This document shows positions 13,161-23,351 of a stretch of DNA of 64,000 bases, piece after piece (position 1 is the first letter of the stretch; the number at the start of each line of letters is the position of its first letter). A program made the translations under genes and the position numbers. A model generated the notes under the pieces. That model made no database searches, had not been told where the DNA came from, and saw only the letters and a list, made by a program, of their open reading frames with translations. This DNA is from Tupaia tana (taxonomy: Eukaryota > Chordata > Mammalia > Scandentia > Tupaiidae). The stretch lies in contig JAKSZU010000009.1 of assembly GCA_026018925.1 (NCBI GenBank), positions 84,890,139 through 84,954,138 on the forward strand, in the 5' to 3' direction.

Positions 13161-13369
13161 AACCATACTGCTTCTGTTGTTATAGAGTCATAAAATTATA
13201 CAAAATTATTAGCTGTATTTTGAACATTATCTTTAAAATTCAGTATTTTAAAATTTCTAAAGTTGTTTGTAAACTGTCATGAATTATGGAGTATGAGCTA
13301 AAATTTTTTGCTATGTAAAGTAAATGTTTGTGGAAAAATATAAAAATAAATAAATGAAAGAAAAAAAAA
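13161..13369 (+). other. L1-A 3' UTR and A-rich tail
   Basis: AT-rich sequence follows ORF2 and ends in AAATAAATAAATGAAAG plus an A run at 13344-13369. It is less like the other 3' UTRs in the window than the ORFs are, so part of it may be rearranged. Confidence 0.6.
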
Positions 13370-13495
13370 CTGCTTCCGGGGAGAACGGTTGGTCACATGA
13401 TTTCTGAGAAACAATTTGCTCAGTGAGGAAGTGAAACCTAATGGTTTCCAAGATGGTGGATAGCTCAAGACGGCGGTTAGCTCAAGATGGCTTCT
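13370..13495. promoter_or_regulatory. Array-end segment with three YY1-like motifs
   Basis: A GC-rich, non-repeated segment lies between the L1-A tail and the second monomer array. It contains CCAAGATGG (13448-13456), CAAGACGGCGG (13466-13476) and CAAGATGG (13483-13490). YY1 sites of the form AAGATGGCGG are known near the start of many L1 5' UTRs, and three in 43 bp is striking. A regulatory role is inference. The motifs lie on the plus strand, while the adjacent monomers are in minus-strand L1 sense. Confidence 0.45.
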
Positions 13496-15006
13496 GTATG
13501 CAGTGCCCTCCACAAATTTTGCCCCCTTGCTGGCCAGGTGCCTTCATATGTACCAGGCTGCTGGCTGCTACAGCCAAAGGGGTAGTCTATGGAGAGAAGG
13601 AGAGGAAGAAATTTACAAAAGAATGGGGGAGAGTAAAGAAGAAAAAAAATGTAGGAACTTTCTACCTGCCTACAGGTCTTGGTTTATCCTGGACTGGGGG
13701 ATCTAGATGGGAGTCAGTGGGTGCAGTGTCACCCCCTTCCTGGCCACATGCCTTTACATGTACCAGACTGCTGGCCGTTACAGCCAAAGGGGCAGTCTAT
13801 AGGTCTGGGTGGATCCTGGACTGGGGGGTCTGGATAGGATTCAGTGGGTGCAGTGTTGTCCACTTCCTGGCAAGGTGCCTTCAGATGTACCAGGCTGGTG
13901 GTTGCTACAGCCAAAGGGACAGTCTGTGGAGAGTGGGAGAGGAAGAAATTTACAAAAGAATGGGGGACAGTAAAGAAGAAAAGAAATGGAGAAACTTTCT
14001 ACCTGCCTAGGAGTCTCGGTGAATCCTGGACTGGGGGATCCGGATGGGAGTCTGTAGAGGCAGTGTTGCCCCCTTGGTGGCCAGGTGCCTTCAGATGTAC
14101 CAGGCTGCTGGCTGCAACAGGAAAAGGGGCAGTCTGAGGAAAAAGGGAGAGGAAGAAATTTACAAAAGAATGGGGAACAGTAAAGAATAAAAAATTGGAG
14201 GAACTTTCTACCTGCCTACGGGTCTGGGTGGATCCAGGACAGGGGAGTCTGGATGAGAGTCGGTGGGGGCAGTGTTGCCCCCTTGCTGGCCAGGTGCCTT
14301 CAGATGTACCAGGCTGCTGGCTGCTACAGCCAACGGGGCAGTCTATGGGTCTGGGTGGATCCTGGACTGGAGAATCTGGATAGGAGTCGGTGGGTGCAGT
14401 GTTGCTCCCTTGCTGGCCAGGTGCCTTCAGATATACCTGGCTGTTGGCTGCTACAGCCAAATGGGCAGTCTGTGGAGAGAGGGAGATGAAGAAATTTACA
14501 AAAGAATGGGGGACAGTAAAGAAGAAAATAAATGGAGGAACTTTCTACCTGCCTATAGGTCTGGGTAGATCCTGGACTGGGGATTCTGGATGGGAGTCGG
14601 TGGAGGAAGTGTTGCCCCCTTGGTGGCCAGGTGCCTTCAGATGTACCAGGCTGCTGGCTGCTATAGCCAATGGGGCAGTCTAAGGGTCTGGGTAGATCCT
14701 AGACTGGGGGGTCTGGATTGGAGTCGATGGGGGCAGTGTTGCCCCCTTGCTGGCCAGGTGCCTTCAGATGTACCAGGCTGCTGGCTGCTGCAGCCAAAGG
14801 GGTTGTCTATAGGTCTGAGTGGATCCTGGATGGGGTATCTGCATGGGAGTCGGTGGGGGCAGGGTTTCCCCCTTGATGGCCAGGTGCCTTCAGATGTACC
14901 AGGCTATTGGCTGCTACAGCCAAATGGAAAGTTGTGCAGAGACGGAGTGGAAGAAATTTACAAAAGAATGGGGGACAGTAAAGAAGAAAAAAAATGGAGG
15001 AACTTT

Positions 15007-15565
15007 TGAAACAGAGCAAGAACCCCCTAATGTATTTTCTAAGGTTCCTGAAATATAAAGTCCATTTGCATTGTAATGGCCCAGAGTATGGAGTAAGTCT
15101 TCAGACTTTGGTTATGATAATGACCAACATGGACCATGAGTGAGGGCCATTTGACCTCTAAAACACTCACTTAAAGGAAAGAAGGTTTTCATTTCAATGT
15201 GTAAGATGTTTTGTAGACTGGAAACTGCTGGTTGTGAGCTCAGAGACTCCAGGCTGAATGGTTCCAGATACCTGAAGAGAAATTTGATTATCTAAGGCCT
15301 CACCAATCAAGAATGTCCAGGAGATGATCACACCCTCTTGAAGCAATCACTGAACTGATCATGTGCCTGGGACCTCTGCCTCTAATTTTGCCCTTAAAAT
15401 CGCATGTGCGGAACATCTTGGGGAGACCGGGTCTTTTCAGCTTGAGCTGCCCGCTCTCCTTGCTTTGCGCTTTGCAATAAAGCTGTAGTTTCCTTCATCA
15501 CACCATGTGCCTATGGCTTGAATTTATAGCGCTTGGGCGAGTGGACCTGATTTGAGTTCGGTAAT
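15007..15565 (+). mobile_element. Solo LTR of a class I-like endogenous retrovirus
   Basis: About 559 bp of unrelated sequence interrupts a monomer. It begins TGAAACAG. The host monomer reads ...GGAACTTT up to the insertion and resumes with ACTTT at 15566-15570, giving a 5-bp duplication ACTTT (15002-15006), or 4 bp CTTT if the right end is taken one base later. A typical retroviral poly(A) signal AATAAA lies at 15476-15481, followed by a TTTCC and GT/T-rich stretch, which sets plus orientation. No internal viral genes are present, so it is a recombined solo LTR. Confidence 0.78.
15476..15481 (+). terminator. AATAAA poly(A) signal in solo LTR
   Basis: AATAAA sits about 85 bp from the LTR right end, the expected place for the R region of a gammaretrovirus-like LTR. 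Confidence 0.65.
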
Positions 15566-16649
15566 ACTTTCTACCTGCTTACCGATCTGGGTGGATCCTA
15601 GACTGGGGGGTGTGTATGGGAGTCGGTGGGGGCAGTGTTGCCCCCATGCTGGCCAGCTGTCTTCAGATGTACCAAGCTGCTTGCTGCTACAGCCAAAGGG
15701 GCAGTCTGTGGAGAGAGGGAGAGGAAGAAATTTACAAAAGAATGGGGGACAGTAAAGAAGAAAATAAATGGAGGAACTTTCTACCTGCCTATGGGTCTGG
15801 GTGGATCCTGGACTGGAGGGTCTGGATGGGAGGCATTTGGGGATATGTTGCCCCCTTGGTGGCCAGGTGCCTTCAGATGTACCAGACTGCTGGCTGCTAC
15901 AGCCAAAGGGGCAGTCTACGGGTCTGGGTCGATCCTGGACTGGGGAGTCTGGATGGGAGTCTGTGGGTGCAGTGTTGCCCCCTTGCTGGCCAGGTGCCTT
16001 CAGATGTACTGGGCTGTGGGCTGCTACAGCCAAATGGGCAGTCTGTGGAGAGAGGGAGAGGAAGAAATTTACAGAAGAGTGGGGGACAGTAAATAAGAAA
16101 AAAAAATGGAGAAAATTTCTACCTGCCTATGGATCTGGGTGGATCCTGAACTGGGGGGTCTGGATGGGAGTAGGTGGGGGCAGGATTGCCCCCTTGCTGG
16201 CCAGGTTTCTTTAGATGTACCAGGCTGCTGGCTGTTACAGCCAAATGGGCAGTCTGTGAAGAGATGGAGATGAAGAAATTTACAAAAGAATGGCAGACAG
16301 TATAGAAGAAAAAAAATGGAGGAACTTTCTATCTGCCTATGGGTCTGGATGGGAGTTGGTGGGGGCAGTGTTGCCCCCTTGCTGGTCAGGTGCCTTCAGA
16401 TATACCAGGCTGCTGGCTGCTACAGCCAAAGGGGCAGTCTGTGGAGAGAGGGAGAGGAATAAATTTATGAAAGAATGGGGCACAGTAAAGAAGAAAAAAA
16501 AATGGAGGAACTTTCTACCTGCGTATGGGTCTGGGTGGATCCTGGACTCGAGGTCTGGATGGGAGTCGGTGGGGACAGTGTTACCCCCTTGCTGGCCAGG
16601 TGCCTTCAGATGTCTTAAATATGTAGAGTAATTTGGTTCTAATTACCAT

Positions 16650-17075
16650 TTGGTTTTATTAATTCTCCTGATCCAGTAATAAGGGATATCCTTCCACTTT
16701 TTGGTGTAATTTTCAATTTCTTTTTTAAGGTTTTCTTAGTTTTTCTCATAGAGATCTTTGACTTTCTTGCTTAGATTTATTCCTAGGTCTCATATTTTTT
16801 GTGGCTATAGTGAATGGAATTACTTTCTTCAGTTGTACCTCTGTCTGCTTGTTGTTTGTATATAGAAATGCTACATATTTTTGTAAGTTGATTTTGTATC
16901 CTGTCACTTTCCTGTATTCATTTATTACTTTGAGGAGTTTTTTTCGTGGATACCTTTGGGTCTTCTATGCATACAATCATGTCATCTTCAAGTAGAGATA
17001 ATTTCAACTCTTCTTTCCCTATTTGAATGTCTTTTATTATCTTGTCTGGTTACATTGGCTCTCTCCTAGCTCTTT
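16650..17075 (-). pseudogene. L1 ORF2 fragment (antisense)
   Basis: The minus-strand reading matches the ORF2 segment after the FADD box, equivalent to about 61150-61470 of L1-F. Recognisable landmarks are the block around TATCCTTCCACTTTTTGGTG near 16688, TTTATTCCTAGGTCTCATA near 16770, and the block encoding the ORF2 stretch with AFLYxNNRQ. It directly adjoins the end of the second monomer array and is heavily mutated. Confidence 0.75.
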
Positions 17076-17674
17076 TTAAAAATCTATTAATACAATAAGC
17101 ACTAGATATGAAATCATGAATGCATTAGTATATATGACTTGCTGAAGACTTTCTTTCTTATAGTTTGCTACATTCAGAGCACCAGTACCATAGAGTTTCT
17201 ATGTGGGCAGAGCAGATAATTTAAGATCCAAGAATATTGGCAGTGCCAGGGATAGTAGACTTCAATAGAATAGCATGGTGGAGATTTCTGTGCTTCTGAA
17301 AGAAAGTAGGAGAGATTTGAGTTAATGAAGGAAGGAGAGAGGTGGAAATAGGATGGGAAATTATTGCAGTTTATAGATAAAAGGAATTTTCCATGAGTGC
17401 AAAATATACTTTGAAGGTTGTGTTTAATTTGTGACCTCTGTACACAAACATAAAACTGGGTATTTCCTTTCTCACAACCAAGAAAACCCTGCCCCCCAAC
17501 CTTCTTTAGACCATGGCTGACAATGTTAAATAGACATCTGGTCAAAGGTAAAGGGCATAAGGGTTGGGGAGAGCTTGCAGGGCTTAGTTCCCAGGCAGCC
17601 TGATCTGGCTCATGAAGGACAACTTCCAGCCACAACAGTGCCACCACCATCAACACCTCAGCCCCCACCCGCTG
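17076..17674. other. Unassigned sequence
   Basis: No coding signal, tandem repeat or family I can name was found between the L1 scrap and the provirus. A minus-strand open frame of 164 codons (17174-17668) has no recognisable domain and no supporting start or splice context. Confidence 0.4.
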
Positions 17675-17678
17675 GGAC

Positions 17679-18151
17679 TATTATATTCAAATCCTCAAGA
17701 AAATAATAGAATATCCAATTTTAGCCAAATTAAAGGAGGCTTTTAATTAAACCAGTGGCTACAAGAGGACTCAGTGTCACTCCAAAACCTTGCAGCCCCA
17801 AATCAGGTGTGAGGAAAATTTATAAAGGGAAAAAACACAAAGGTAAAAAAATACACATCTAAGAAAGTACAGGCCTTGAACTACATGAAAGTGGTTTACA
17901 AAAGCTGAAAAAGCAAGTTATCAGGAAGGACAGTTATAATTTACTGGATAGTTACAATTTGTTAGACAGTTATAATTGCCTGCATCTGCTGGTGATAAAT
18001 ATTCTGTTAGGAGGACAGGGTTGGATGGTAGCATTTATCTACTAGTGATAAGCATTCAGTGAGGAATCTTCTGGAGACGCATACAGGTCAGGTAACAGGG
18101 AAAGGGAAATGGCAGTGAAGTAATATTCAGAATGAAGGTGCTCATGCTTCA
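17679..18151 (-). repeat. ERV 3' LTR (left copy)
   Basis: The 473-bp copy shares long blocks with 25016-25270, including TTTAATTAAACCAGTGGCTA and CCAAAACCTTGCAGCCCCAA. It ends in GCTTCA just before the polypurine tract. The expected terminal TG has mutated to TA. A middle part (about 17865-18080) is absent from the right copy. Confidence 0.85.
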
Positions 18152-18172
18152 TTCCTCACTTTCCTTTTATGG
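18152..18172 (-). other. ERV polypurine tract
   Basis: The plus strand reads TTCCTCACTTTCCTTTTATGG; on the minus strand this is a purine-rich run directly abutting the 3' LTR, as expected for the plus-strand DNA primer site. Confidence 0.65.
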
Positions 18173-18533
18173 TAATCAAATCATTGATTCCTCAGTAGTA
18201 GGTAGGGAGAGGGGGTGATAGTCTCCTCCAAGAAGTTTAACCAAGTTTAAGCATGGTAAAGTCCAGTTTAAACTGACTTGGGCTGATCTCATAATCTGTA
18301 GCTGCTGGGCACCATTGTTCATGTGCAGGAGTGTCTGGTATGCAGCCACAGGGCTCAGTCGCTTATAAGGAGATAAGGATATAGCACTTCCTGAGACAAT
18401 GCAAGCAGTTTACAGAAGCAGAACAGCATTTGGTTAGGTACTTATGGAAGTAATAAAATTTCCCACAGAACTGAAACCAGGACTGAAAGTCAAAATTAGA
18501 AGCACATTTAAGGACTTAACAAGGGCAAAAGTT

Positions 18534-18815
18534 GGGACCAGCAGTTGGCATAATGGCTATGTCACTAGACTCTCATGTAGTCGACCACGGTTCGAGTTCC
18601 AGACCCAGTGGCTTAAACTCACACAGGGTGCGTGTGTGTGCGTGTCCAAGATCCCGAGAGGAGAGTGGAGGAAAAGGGATTGCAGCATGGCCATCCCCCC
18701 TGGTGGGTGATTTCTTGCTTTCTGTCTATCTCCCTCTGTCTTTCTGTCGAGTGCACCCACCTTATAGCAAAAACCTCTCCAAAAACAAACAAACAAACAC
18801 ACAAACAAACAAAAA
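18534..18815 (+). mobile_element. tRNA-derived SINE inside the ERV
   Basis: Full-length copy with tRNA-like head, unique body, CTGTCTNTCT-rich region and CAAA-rich tail (18781-18815). Flanking duplication is ACAAGGGCAAAAGTT on the left and ACAAGGGCAAGAGTT on the right, so one base has changed since insertion. Confidence 0.9.
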
Positions 18816-21060
18816 ACAAGGGCAAGAGTTAAGGTTCCCACTGCCAGAGGCTGATCCAATCTTTCCATAAGTCAACAACAACCTGTCTTTTTCTGGCTAT
18901 CTAGTTGCTTAGTCCCTTTCCAGCTGTTCAGGAGGCACTGACTTTACATGGCTAAGGGACTTCTCCTGATCTAAAAGCACCGAACTGCAGTGAGATTTCT
19001 CACGCATAACAGATAGAGCACTAAAAGGATCTTTCCATACCATTCTCAATCAATTAGATCTGTGACAGCCAGATCTATAGCAAAAACCAAAGTAATCACA
19101 AACAGGAAGGTTATTATTAAGGGGCTATTGCAAATGGTCTGGGAGCACTCAGGACAATCCGTGTGTTGTTTTTTTTTTTTTTTTTTTAGTGAGATGCATC
19201 CTCAATCTTCTGCCGTGCATAGTAGATAGGTCAGCTTCCAGAGTGACCAAAGCAGGGCTATAGTCCTCTCAGGTCTCTGAGGTCATGGCTTGCTTTCTCC
19301 AGATGGTCAAGCCTAGATTATAAGGTGAAGACTGGCTGACCCTGAAAGGCCAGATGGATACAAAAGAAGGCATCCTGCTAACAATGAATCAAAATGGTTA
19401 TCACTCACCTATTACAAAGATCCTATGCCAGGGACAGGATGTACAAAGAGGTCTATTATCAAATGGGCCAAAAGGATCTATCAATGTTTGTGGATATGAC
19501 TCAACCCAGACCTTATGGAAGAGATTTTGGAAATAGGAAAGAGCAGTCAGACTTATGTCCTCAGTTCCCCCTGTTAGCCAAATATCCCACAGTGCTAGGA
19601 AGGTTCATTCCTAGGAGTCAAGTCCCACAGAGCTAGTAATGCTCATTCCTAAGAGTAGTCAATCAATTATTCATTGTTTTAGGCAGTAGAGTCCTAGGGT
19701 TATGTATTAATGGTTATGTATTAAAGGTTATGTATTAATGGTTAAATAGCCAATTGTCTCTGGGAAAGGGAAAGAATCAGGATTTAAAGTATGGAGTAGA
19801 TGTATGTCATGGGCTATCTTTGAATTTCTCTTCTTCCTGTGTCTGGTATAGCATTAATAAGTAATATATAATAAAAATGCATAAACAGGGATTATGTTGT
19901 AAACAGAGTCAGAGGGCATTAAACATCCTAACTAACCAAAGAAACCTTTACATGTATTATTATATTTTAATATAACTTACAATATATTCCCATTGTTTAT
20001 TAATAGTACTGGTTTAGGATCTAGCAAACTCGGTCTCTCATTACCATATTTAGACTATGCTTCAGTACCCAGTAGTGTGGTTCATTGTTTCATGGACACC
20101 TCAGATACCATTTGTTTTCTTTCCTTTATAAATTCATCTTTGGATATAATTGTTACCTCCAATCAATTAGATAAAAAATTATTATTTTTAAGGAACAAAT
20201 TCTGTTTGTACCTTAGATTTGCCAAAGTCTTTTTATTTTATTTATTTATTTATTTATTTTGCCCAGCCAGGGAATTCTGACACCTCTGGAAAGGCCATCT
20301 AGCTTGTAACTTCGTATGTAGAACTTTACATCAGCTTATGAATATTTATTGTATAAACAAACAAAACCTTGTTTAACCAATTTCCTAATATAGAACAACA
20401 CAAACTTATTGATAATAGTTTAAGAGTTTATTCATTTGAAAAATGTTTTTAGAAAGGCATTAAACAAAGCAACTAACTATGAATAAAAAGCCCTCAGCAC
20501 TCCAGGGATAAAAAAGGGTTGACTTAGTGTCTGTTGGCACTAAACAGAGTTGTTGAGTTGTTATCAGGGCTACAAGGTCACCAAGAGTTGTTAAGTTGCT
20601 ATGGGGGCAGGGCTACAAGGTCACCACAGGCTGTATGGGTGTCTTTAAGTTCTAAGCATGCCTGTTCTTATTCCTGTTCCTCTGTGAAATTTTTATAATT
20701 TATGACATGGATATGCACATTAAAAATATTGATCTCATTGGTCCATGAGGTGTTTTCCTGAAAAAAGAAATGGGTATGATAAAGTAAGGTCTTGGTGATA
20801 TCTCAGCCCTGTTGGGTGGTGTGGATACATGGTTCACAGAATAGAGAACCTGTATCTAAAAGGCAAGCCCAGATAAGAAGCTCCCAATACTAATAAAACA
20901 TCCTATCAACAGAAAAGATACAAATGCTAGTAAAACATTTTTGTGAGGGGACCCATGGGTTCAGTTAAAACATAGTAAGCTGCACCAGTAATAATCAGGA
21001 AACTAATAGGTTTGCCCTCTATCTTTAGAGTGATCTTGGGCTCCTGGGGGCTCCTTAAGA
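18816..21060. other. ERV interior without recognisable gene
   Basis: On the minus strand this is where pol and env would lie. I find no reverse transcriptase, integrase or envelope signature and no long minus frame. It includes a TTTA microsatellite near 20231-20261. Open plus-strand frames here are short and have no recognisable content. It may be a deleted and decayed pol/env remnant or other inserted DNA. Confidence 0.4.
19165..19188. repeat. Poly(T) run
   Basis: A T run of about 22 bases lies within the ERV interior. It could mark the tail of a very short retroposed piece, but no duplication was found. Confidence 0.6.
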
Positions 21061-21127
21061 AAGAGCTAGTCTTCCTCCAAGCTGAGGATCTTTTTATTTT
21101 CTCTTTCTTCCCTTTTTGGTTCTGAGC

Positions 21128-21160
21128 ATCCTTTTCCCAGTGTCCTTTGCTACCATAACA
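21128..21160 (-). pseudogene. ERV gag nucleocapsid zinc-knuckle remnant
   Basis: The minus strand encodes a CYGSKGHWEKD-like string followed by a Lys/Gln-rich tail, the remains of a CCHC knuckle. The Gly, His and Trp spacing is kept, but the last cysteine is gone. It lies downstream of the capsid relic, as expected in gag. Confidence 0.6.
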
Positions 21161-21800
21161 TCAGCATTGGTGTTTAGCTAATGAGGGTTGTGACCACTTC
21201 CCTTTAATCCCCTGACCTTGCTTTTATGTACCTTAAGTCTGGTCTAGCATCCTCATTGTGGCTACAACTTTGGCAAGTTTCTTATTTTGCTTATCTTCCA
21301 GGGAGTCTCACCCATTGAAGACTTTCTGAGCAATTTCTAGTAGTTGAGACCTATTTATTCTCTCAAGTCCCTCTAGCTTTTGGAGTTATTTTCTGACATC
21401 TGCTGTCAATTAAGTCTCAAAAGACATGTTTATGGTCCTTAGGTTTTTCTGCAGCATCTGGATCAATTGGAGTATAGATTCAATAAGCCTCACACAGACA
21501 TTCCATAAAAGTCACAGGGGATTTCTGGGGGCCCTGGATTGTTTTGGTTACCTTCAACAAAACTGATAGGTTTACCAGCTGCTGCTCAAGTTCCTGCTAG
21601 TAAAGTAAAGCGAAAAGTGGTCACAGTGCCTCCCTCCCTTCAAAGGTGTTTGGTTCCCAGTTGGGGCAGCCAGGAAGGAAAGTTATCTTGATCCTATCCC
21701 AGTTTTCTTCTGCTAATTTCCCTCCCAGTCCCAATGCAGCTTTTCTAGCCTCTGCTCTAGTCCCATCCATTTCCTTGGACATAAATAGAGTAACCAGGAT

Positions 21801-22034
21801 CTACTGGCAATCATCCCATGCTGGCTGATGAGTGTAAAGGACGGATTCTAAGAGGCTAATGAGGGTCTGTGGTTTTTCTGAAAACAGGGGGTTTGGGGTC
21901 TTCCAGTTGTAAATATCACTTGTCAAGAAAGGAACATAAACCAGAAAGGATGCACTCCAGGATTTCCTTCTGTTTGGGGGGGTTCCCTTAAGGGTGCAGT
22001 GCCCCCAGGGTGGTGGAGTCAACTTCCTCCACAT
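21801..22034 (-). pseudogene. ERV gag capsid remnant
   Basis: A 77-codon minus-strand open stretch contains SDIYNWK followed by FSEKP, SLLESVL and [10 protein letters not shown]. This is the characteristic N-terminal capsid region of gammaretroviral Gag (family knowledge). The similarity continues left for about 150 bp in the same frame region before breaking. It confirms minus orientation of the provirus. Confidence 0.85.
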
Positions 22035-22299
22035 TACTCATTTCCTAGGATCTGCTTCAGGTATGTGAAGGTAAGGAGGGGGGTGAGGGAGCAGCTTCAG
22101 CTTCACCCTCATCTTCATCTTCCCTCCCTGGGTATCATCTATTTGGATTATAAGGGTGATGGTGGTCTGACTCTTCTGGGGCTGACTGAAAAAACACAGA
22201 CTTTTGACCACTTCTCTGGCACAAGTCTGTAGAGTTCACTATTAGGATATGGGTTCCTGTCTTTGAGAAACAATTTCATAACCATGGTGGAAGATTTTT

Positions 22300-22547
22300 T
22301 TTTTAGAGGTTTTTCGCTTTAGGGCGCATGCGCTCGCCAGACAGACAGAGAGAGACATAGAGACAGGAAGCAAGAAATCACCTCCCAAGGGGGATGGTCA
22401 CACCACAATCCCTTCTCCTCCATTCTCCTCTTGGGATCTTGGGCACGCACACACACGCACCTGGCATGCCACCGGGTCCGGGACGCGAACCGCGGTCGAC
22501 TACATGGGAGTCCAGCGACACAGCCATTACGCTAACTGCTGGTTCCC
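22300..22547 (-). mobile_element. tRNA-derived SINE (minus) inside ERV gag
   Basis: Reverse-oriented copy beginning with a T run and ending with GCTAACTGCTGGTTCC. It is flanked by the perfect duplication ACCATGGTGGAAGATTTTT (22281-22299 and 22548-22566). It is CpG-rich, so relatively young. Confidence 0.9.
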
Positions 22548-22922
22548 ACCATGGTGGAAGATTTTTCACAAGAGCTAGCCATTAGTCATTATATGGGAAC
22601 TAATCTGGGTACCCTGGGCCACTGCTCAAGATATCTGTGAGGACCTTCCAAACTGCCCAGTGACTGGCCATCCTATTTCACAAAGGGTCTTCAGCCTACT
22701 CTTTGATAACTTTGTTCCATAGTCCTCTCCTCCTTCAAAGGCTCTCTGAAATGCTTAAACATACATTCCAATGGGGTTTTCATAGAACTAGTTTGACCAC
22801 CCATGGTAAAAAGGCGATTCCAGAGCTCAGGAAGGTGTCTACAAGTACTGAGAGCCTACCTGCTCCTTGTTGCTATTACAATCTGGAGATTTGCTCAGCC
22901 CTGCCTGGGCTTCTGCTGCAGC

Positions 22923-23351
22923 CTAGAGCTTCATGATGAGCAAAATGGTACAAGCACAGGCTGAGCCCAGGTGCTCTCTGCCCACTTCCCCCTTGTGCTC
23001 CCGGCAAGTTATATTTGGTTCCTTGAAGGTTAAAAACACCACAGTACAATGAAAACTCCATAGCTTCCTAAGTAAATCAAAGCTAAGAGGAATCTCTAAA
23101 ACCAACATCAGTTGCCAGGGGACACTGATATCAGTCCCAGGGCCAACAAAAGGGCTAGTGCAATGGGAAGCACAATAACAAGGGGTTCTAAGTGTGAAGC
23201 TCCAAGGACCATGGGTGTGATCTCTAAGATCCCCTGAGGGCCTGTCAGATCTACTGTCACAGTATGGAGGAAAGGGGCTGTCAGTGCACAAGAGTGAGTA
23301 CACTAAGAGGGAGAGTTTTGTGGGAAGTGTGTGCAGTGAAACTGCCACCAC
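22923..23351 (-). pseudogene. Possible ERV gag matrix-region remnant
   Basis: A 142-codon minus-strand open frame lies between the leader and the capsid relic, where the gag matrix region would be. I see no diagnostic motif, so the assignment is positional only. Confidence 0.3.

Larger units (their letters stand above)
1..13369 (+). mobile_element. L1-A: LINE-1 retrotransposon, full body with giant promoter array
   Basis: The order is monomer array (1-7910), single-copy 5' leader (7911-8398), ORF1 (8399-9243), a 38-bp spacer, ORF2 (9282-13160), and a 3' UTR ending in an A-rich tail near 13345-13369. Body length is usual for a mammalian L1, but the 5' UTR is exceptionally long. Both ORFs are interrupted by stops and frameshifts, so the copy is dead. 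The right target-site copy is not obvious, and the left flank is outside the window. Confidence 0.88.
13496..16618 (-). repeat. Second, diverged L1 monomer array (minus-strand sense)
   Basis: Tandem units of ~210 bp alternate with short units of ~125 bp. Full units contain GAAGAAATTTACAAAAGAAT (near 13605, 13945, 14155, 14490, 14950, 15730, 16065, 16275, 16460). Short units lack that A-rich half. Read on the plus strand, block order matches the plus-strand reading of the L1-D array at 46690-47655: TACCTG, GGGGGTC, CCCTTG..GGCCAGG, GATG, GGCTG, GAAATTTACAAA, A-rich. So these are homologous monomers with minus-strand L1 sense. No ORF1 follows on that side; instead the 3' end of L1-A abuts it. 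A solo LTR interrupts the array. Confidence 0.8.

Noticed and set aside
13441-14010. 189-codon protein gene with cysteine-rich repeats
   Set aside because: The frame is produced by L1 promoter monomers, and homologous monomers in the other arrays do not preserve it.
15380-15565. Host promoter or 3' end of a cellular gene at AATAAA
   Set aside because: The signal sits inside a bounded solo LTR with target duplication; no upstream gene is seen.
17174-17668. 164-codon minus-strand frame
   Set aside because: No domain recognised, no exon signals that stand out, and adjacent sequence is repeat debris; kept only as an unassigned region.
18557-18868. Minus-strand 103-codon frame as a gene
   Set aside because: It is the antisense of the SINE body and tail. 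The same VCLFVCLFVCF-like translation comes from the CAAA-rich tail.
19993-20280. 95-codon plus-strand frame in the ERV interior
   Set aside because: Hydrophobic but ends in a translated TTTA microsatellite; no family signature, and opposite to provirus sense.
21646-21828. Plus-strand frame over the gag region as a host gene
   Set aside because: It is antisense to the readable gag capsid remnant.
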